Assembly (NCBI GenBank): GCA_003952965.2
Contig: CM025853.1
Span: 4,922,015 to 4,986,014, forward strand
Length of the DNA stretch: 64,000 nt
Direction of reading: 5' to 3'
DNA from: Morella rubra
Lineage: Eukaryota > Streptophyta > Magnoliopsida > Fagales > Myricaceae
The stretch's first letter is position 1; every line of letters begins with the position of its first letter. The notes below the pieces were generated by a model. That model made no database searches. It was not told the origin of the DNA and worked only from the letters and a program-made list of their open reading frames with translations. The position numbers and the translations under genes were made by a program. This document shows, piece after piece, positions 59,701-64,000 of this stretch.

Positions 59701-62700
59701 TGAACTTATCTGAAAACAATCAATTATTATTTTCAACACTTAGATTGTGGCAGAAACTTTTCTACCTGAAGGGTGGGGTGGCAGAATATAACACTCGTTA
59801 CCCTGTGTATGGCAGAAACAAAATGCATTCTTGTTAGTAGATCACATAGGACGAAGAAAGCCTTTAATCATGTCAATATCTGTCTATGATATTGTCAGTT
59901 GCATGCCTTTTGAGTGGTTTAACAAATTAGTGATTCATTGTCATTTTACTGCTGATCAGGTTCTGCTGCAGGCTGGGGCCGCCAAGACGATTCTGGTGTG
60001 GTTAAGGTATGGACAAATTCAGCTGGGCTTCTAAATTTGGTTGGGGAACCCTCGAATATTGAATGTAGGAGGATAAGTAGTTAAAGTTGAATATGGAAAA
60101 CTGGGGTTTTCACTCCATTTAACATATGATTCACAGTAGAGGAGGACAAGTACAGTATTTCTTATATTTTTCCTCAATTCCCTTGAAGCTAATTGTTACA
60201 ATATTATAACCTATCTATCTGCCCCTCAATCTGTGGCAAAGATAACCCGCATACCCTGCTTGCTTAAGATTGTGTTAAAAATGCTACTGGAAGCCCCCTT
60301 TTTGCAAATGGCTGTGAATTGCTCTACAATCTTCACATAAGCTATACAACGTAAGCCAGCATGCAATTTTCCTATTTAATGTCAATCGGCATTTTATGTG
60401 CTTGGTTCGAGTATGTTACAATGGATTGAGCAATGTTATTCTTGTTTATTGTCATAATAAACCCTCTGTGATTCTTCAGCATCATACCCAAGTCCAACCA
60501 TACAACCTCACAAAACCCCCTGTGCCATCGCTTTAACTCATCCTCTGCACTTCAGCTCTACAATTGACTGGTTTTGGCAGTGGTGTTCCAACTCGACATG
60601 AGCTATACTTTATTGAAGATCAGGGCTGATACAGTAATATGAATACTTTTATATCCAATAGAGCCAGTTACAATGCTTAAACTCATATATATAAATTACT
60701 AAGATCAATGGAGGATTTCCAAAGAAGACACAAACAATAAGCCTTTGTGCCATTTGCTTTTCCTTTCCAGAAGAATTTTTGACTTATATTTATGGCTCAT
60801 GTTGATTGCTTAATCATTTAAAGCGAATAGGATTTAGAGATTGTTCCAACTACCTTTTACAGATTATATATCATTCACCACAGGGTGCTGTTAGTGTGAA
60901 GTTGTGTGTAGCTTAGTTTCCCACATAACCTGAAGGAAGAATGAAACTGAATTACATTGAAGAACATATGATAATGTCTCTGTATTTTATGTTTCTTATC
61001 GTCCTTAGATTTGACGCTTTTCAGTGTAAAAGCTAATGAAGTGATAGATTTCCTGTTTTCCAACATGGAATGAGAGTAGGAGATTGATCCTGGATTCCTT
61101 TCTTGTATTTAGTTCGTATCATGCCATGGAGTGGCCTTGTTTGATATTTGACAGGCTAGTCTTCTTTCTATTGTATTACTTTTCAAAAATACTAACTCTA
61201 TCTAAAATCTTGGTCATTCTTGTGGTATTCCACACAGTAGGTTCCAATTAAATCCATTTCTGCTATCCCCCCCACCCCACCCGGCATTACATCTTCTTAG
61301 TTTTATCCATTTTTCTTTTCTCCTTGCTTCTTCTCATCAGTTAAATCTCTGACTGCTACCAAGTCAAAACCCCAGCATAATTTTGTTTTGTAATCCTGAT
61401 AGGGTTCTATCTCTTTTGTTTGTTCTTCATTATGCCTTTTGCCAATAGGGCTTGAAACTTTGTATTGCTCTACACTTCCATTTTTCTAACTTTATTAGCT
61501 TTTCATTACACAATGGGTGAAGTTATTTAACTGTGTAGCGATTCAGCTAACAATCCAATGGTTACAGGATTAACTGCAATGTGTATATCTCCCCCCACAG
61601 GTTTATGAGACACTCACTGGTGTTTCTGTCGAAGGAAAGCTTCCTCTTCTCAAAAAAGAAGTGGTCTTGCAATCTCTTCCTCCTGAATGGCCACTAGATC
61701 CCATTGATGACATACAAAGCCTAAATCAGAAGAATTCGAAGACTTTGGTTGTTCTGGATGATGATCCAACTGGAACACAAACTGTTCATGACATTGAGGT
61801 ACTAACAGAATGGTGAGTGTATTTAATTGTTCTTCATGTTTTTTAGTTGCTTAGTTAAAGTTATGATATAGATGCTATCAGATATTATGAAACACAATTC
61901 TATAGAACCTTTTTATTATCAAGCTAAAACTAGGAAGAAAACTGCAATGAATTCCAAAAACCCCGTATATTATTTTGCCTCTTACTCAGGACAACGTTCC
62001 AAATTGCACATTTTTCATTGCAGGACTGTTGAGTCACTTACTGCTCAGTTCAGAAAAAATCCGAAATGCTTTTTCATTTTGACGAACTCCAGGTCACTGA
62101 GTTCTGAAAAGGTGAAGATCTCATCTTGTCATTCAAACTTTTAAAGCTTATTTCTATTTCCATAAGAAAGGAAGCCCTTATTACAAATCAGCTTTTAAAA
62201 AGTTTAAAATGACTTTTTACAGGCCAGCGCGTTGATAGAAGGTATCTGCAGAAACCTATGTACTGCGGCTAAATCGATTGACGGCATTGGTTACACGGTA
62301 GTTTTGAGGGGTGATTCAACTTTACGTGGTCATTTTCCAGAGGCAAGGAAGGCTTATACTCATGTTGTATTGTAGAGCAGTACTGAGGCCAAATAATTAA
62401 TTTACATGGGCTTACCTGATATTTTAGGAAGCTGATGCTGCTGTTAAGGTATTAGGTGAGATGGATGCATGGATCATTTGCCCCTTTTTCCTTCAAGGAG
62501 GGCGATACACTATTGAAGATATACACTACGTTGCAGATTCCGATAAGTAAGAACTATCTTTATTTTTTTCTTTCTGTTTTGTGCTTACTCATAGTCAATC
62601 ATGTTTACATTCTAACCGAGAACACTAAGCCTGAATGATGATGCCATTAGGCTTGTCCCTGCGGGGGACACTGAGTTTGCTAAGGATGCTGCTTTCGGAT

Positions 62701-62946
62701 ACAAATCCTCAAACCTCCGTGAGGTTGACCCTTTTTCATTTGCGTCTTTCTGGATTGAGTGGCCATTAAGCCATACTAACAGGAAATCTCCTTGTTAACT
62801 GTGCACCTTTTTTCATCCAAATACAGTGGGTGGAGGAGAAAACAGGCGGCCGTATACCGGCCAACAGTGTAACATCTATTTCTATACAACTTCTAAGGAA
62901 AGGTGGGCCTGAGGCTGTTTTTCAGCATCTTTGCAGTCTACCAAAG
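41786..62946 (+). CDS. Fused 6PGDH-like dehydrogenase x2 / four-carbon acid-sugar kinase (aldolase part beyond the window), partial
   Basis: There are 28 exons, in frame for 851 codons, with the 3' end outside the window: 41786-41887, 45044-45119, 45948-46028, 46114-46194, 46540-46616, 46750-46804, 46914-46962, 48002-48139, 49069-49147, 50995-51070, 51167-51213, 51367-51561, 52338-52413, 53644-53724, 53795-53875, 54576-54652, 54725-54779, 54882-54930, 55138-55275, 56942-57023, 57123-57201, 58957-59003 (or 59960-60006), 61601-61812, 62024-62111, 62223-62342, 62428-62546, 62651-62723, 62827-62946. Residues 1 to about 290 are a hydroxyisobutyrate/threonate-dehydrogenase-like domain with a degenerate GLDDLS. 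Residues about 325-600 are a second, intact one (GFIGLGAMGFGM, DAPVSGG, GSGVKMVNQ). From about 650 it is a DUF1537 kinase (VLDDDPTGTQT, RGDSTLRGHFP). The order matches Arabidopsis At1g18270, which ends in a class II aldolase. In bacteria such enzymes act together in four-carbon acid-sugar breakdown; the plant substrate is inference. Confidence 0.9.
41888..45043 (+). other. Intron 1 of the fusion gene
   Basis: This is a 3.16-kb intron between the GAG codon of exon 1 and ATACATGAG of exon 2. It contains one copy of the dispersed AT-rich repeat (43740-44060). No other gene was seen; the short ORFs in it have no domain features. Confidence 0.7.
43740..44060 (+). repeat. Dispersed AT-rich repeat, intron copy
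   Basis: This shares 'gagttttatgggagttggt' and neighbouring strings with 48720-48930, where the opposite strand is seen ('accaactcccataaa'), and more loosely with 4790-5150 and 38950-39210. Confidence 0.45.
46195..46330. repeat. Tandem repeat of 94 bp covering the exon 4 donor site
   Basis: The stretch with 'tctcacaggcaatttactgt' around 46188 recurs 94 bp later as 'tctcataggcaatttattgt' and continues with 'ttgatattgttg-ctttatataact'. The repeat includes the last bases of exon 4 and its GC donor. Confidence 0.85.
48720..48930 (-). repeat. Dispersed AT-rich repeat, second intron copy
   Basis: It lies in intron 8 of the fusion gene in the orientation opposite to the 43740-44060 copy. Within it 'ctttttcaccaactcccata' occurs twice (about 48852 and 48882). 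Confidence 0.45.
52740..53120 (-). mobile_element. Copia retrotransposon RNase H fragment
   Basis: On the minus strand it reads IPLYCDNQAVVHIASNPVFH, then KRTNHIEVDCHFVRDKI and FVRSRDQLAGVFTKA. This is the C-terminal RNase H end of a Copia polyprotein, with the catalytic Asp in CDNQAA-like context. It ends near the purine/pyrimidine tract 'cactccccctcaagctggag' typical of the polypurine region beside the 3' LTR (52762-52785). It is truncated and sits inverted within intron 13 of the fusion gene. LTR-like sequence continues toward about 52580. Confidence 0.85.
57730..58340 (-). mobile_element. LINE-type retroelement fragment (zinc-binding RT region)
   Basis: On the minus strand it gives CLTDWCYLCRC in one frame, then GSRDHILLHCSVARGLWS, LNLSWVMPSRVVEVLMCWKR and ALAVWKMIPSCIGGVYGEKE. 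This is the zf-RVT domain found at the C-terminus of plant non-LTR reverse transcriptases. Frame changes and stops show it is dead. It lies in intron 21 of the fusion gene, antisense to it. Confidence 0.8.
58650..59652. repeat. 1003-bp tandem repeat, copy 1, with exon 22
   Basis: The repeat starts 'cctaccctgtggaaatatgc' and contains exon 22 (58957-59003) with both splice sites. It looks identical to copy 2 throughout. Confidence 0.95.
59653..60655. repeat. 1003-bp tandem repeat, copy 2, with second exon 22
   Basis: This copy is offset exactly 1003 bp and contains a second exon 22 (59960-60006). The 47-nt exon is not a multiple of three, so a transcript containing both copies would be out of frame; only one copy can be used for the normal protein. 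Confidence 0.95.
60656..61600 (+). other. Intron 22, unique part
   Basis: No gene is seen. A C-rich tract lies at 61266-61283, and the acceptor 'ccccccacag' precedes exon 23. Confidence 0.6.
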
Positions 62947-64000
62947 GTACAGAATGTTGTGAACATATGCCTGAAAATAATCGCCCACATGCATGCAAAT
63001 GTAGAAACACATACACCACAAAAGAATTGGTTTAGTGATTGTCTCATTTAGTACTTTGTCATAATATGCTTCTATCTCTTTCTCAGTGGCAGTATGGTTT
63101 AAAAATACTCTCAATTTGAGGGGTAAAAGATGAATCTAAGCCGGAAGGTTATTTCACTGTATCTTTTTTATGATTAGTCTTTCCACGAGTTTGGATAGAA
63201 ATTTAGTTGGACATTATCGCATAATTGATCAAAAGTATTGTCATTAATTGCATCAAATGAAGATTGGTGAAAGAAGTATCAGTTTTAGTTAGTATTGTAA
63301 TTATATATATGTCACATCATTTTGATATAGGCACACTTTTAAGTGTCTGGACAAAACTTCAGCAAAGTCTTAGTGCCTGCTGTCTGATCAGCTTGGATAT
63401 ATTGATATCATCAGGTATATGTTGTTGCAACTGCTATAATCAAGCATGTGCAGTCTATGTATTCCGTTTGAGAAGAACGAGTGAGCGCTCACAGGTTAAC
63501 CTATAATCGTGAGATCCGAAATGGTCATTAGGATAGAATAACTTGAATCTATTCTGGCCTGCTATGTCCATTGTCTGTGGTTGAAGCTCCTGGAAGCTTC
63601 TGGAACTCATGATGCCATCAGGAGTGTGATGACAGATAGAGTTCTTTCAATTTTCTGTTGAACTACGAGTTTCTTAGAGGGAAATAAAGGGGAATTTTTC
63701 CTTTCCAAGTACAGAAAAATGCAAAACCCTAGAGTTCTTGAAGGATCTAACAAGCCGTGGTTGAATACATCAGGAATAAGTATTCGAGTTAACTAGTTTG
63801 TCCTCTCCTGAACTGCTGCATTTTTTTTGGGTAATTCCTGAACTGCTACTGCTTTCCTGCCTAGATCTATAAATTTGGATTCAGTGCAGCTCGGACCCCA
63901 ATTTGAAGTTCAAGCATGAATTACTCCTCTCCATGCAAAACTAACATGTTCAAACACAATATATACATATAAAAAGACAAGATTACCCTTCATATGCAAT
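62947..64000 (+). other. Start of intron 28 of the fusion gene, running off the window
   Basis: A donor (CCAAAG followed by GTACAG) follows exon 28. The expected next exon of the family begins with a Gly-Ser-Thr-Cys-containing segment and was not found here, so the intron is at least 1.05 kb and the rest of the kinase and the aldolase lie outside the window. Confidence 0.6.

Noticed and set aside
1..64000. Prokaryotic-style systems (CRISPR, operons, phage or toxin modules)
   Set aside because: The DNA is clearly plant nuclear. The repeats present are microsatellites, minisatellites and transposons, without CRISPR-type spacing.

Overview
The window is nuclear DNA of a dicotyledonous plant, probably a woody rosid, although the species cannot be fixed from the sequence. 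The evidence is AT-rich intergenic DNA, GT-AG introns, plant-type gene families (a PEPR-like LRR receptor kinase, a HARBI1-like transposase-derived gene, a TTF-I/MYB-like nuclear protein, and a fused acid-sugar dehydrogenase/kinase/aldolase gene) and plant transposon relics (hAT, Copia, LINE). No prokaryotic features, tRNA, rRNA or CRISPR were seen.

Layout. (1) 1-6981: mostly empty AT-rich sequence, with one single-exon gene for a small membrane-anchored plant protein of unknown function (2848-3549, minus). (2) 6982-10171: a three-exon HARBI1-like gene on the minus strand, whose last exon and downstream flank are duplicated in tandem. (3) 10229-29516: a large, old tandem segmental duplication. 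The ancestral unit appears to have been a divergent HARBI1-like / TTF-I-MYB-like gene pair. The upstream unit (A) keeps an intact HARBI1-like gene but only the first part of the MYB gene. The downstream unit (B) keeps the intact MYB gene but only a scrap of HARBI1. The junction is at about 16655-16675. Unit B has since collected a long-TIR DNA transposon, a rearranged hAT relic, a solo Copia-type LTR with a 5-bp target duplication and a non-autonomous hAT element with an 8-bp target duplication. Unit A provides the empty site for the last two. (4) 29517-31376: TTF-I/MYB-like gene. (5) 32099-35529: PEPR1/2-like damage-peptide receptor kinase on the minus strand, convergent with the MYB gene. 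(6) 35858-41785: intergenic, with a degraded direct duplication. (7) 41786 to past the right end: a gene with 28 exons visible here (851 codons), orthologous to the plant dehydrogenase-dehydrogenase-kinase-aldolase fusion. Its first two domains arose by internal duplication, and seven consecutive exon lengths are preserved exactly in the two halves. One 47-nt exon is present twice in a 1003-bp, apparently identical tandem repeat. A Copia and a LINE fragment sit in its introns.

The genes are not an operon-like set. The most distinctive features are the reciprocal gene-pair duplication, the exon-by-exon internal duplication of the fusion gene with a degenerate first Rossmann motif, two probable GC-AG introns, the duplicated 47-nt exon, and a perfect 27-bp hairpin made from a HARBI1 coding fragment. 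I read exon boundaries by eye from splice consensus and reading frame, and similarities come from memory of the families rather than a search.
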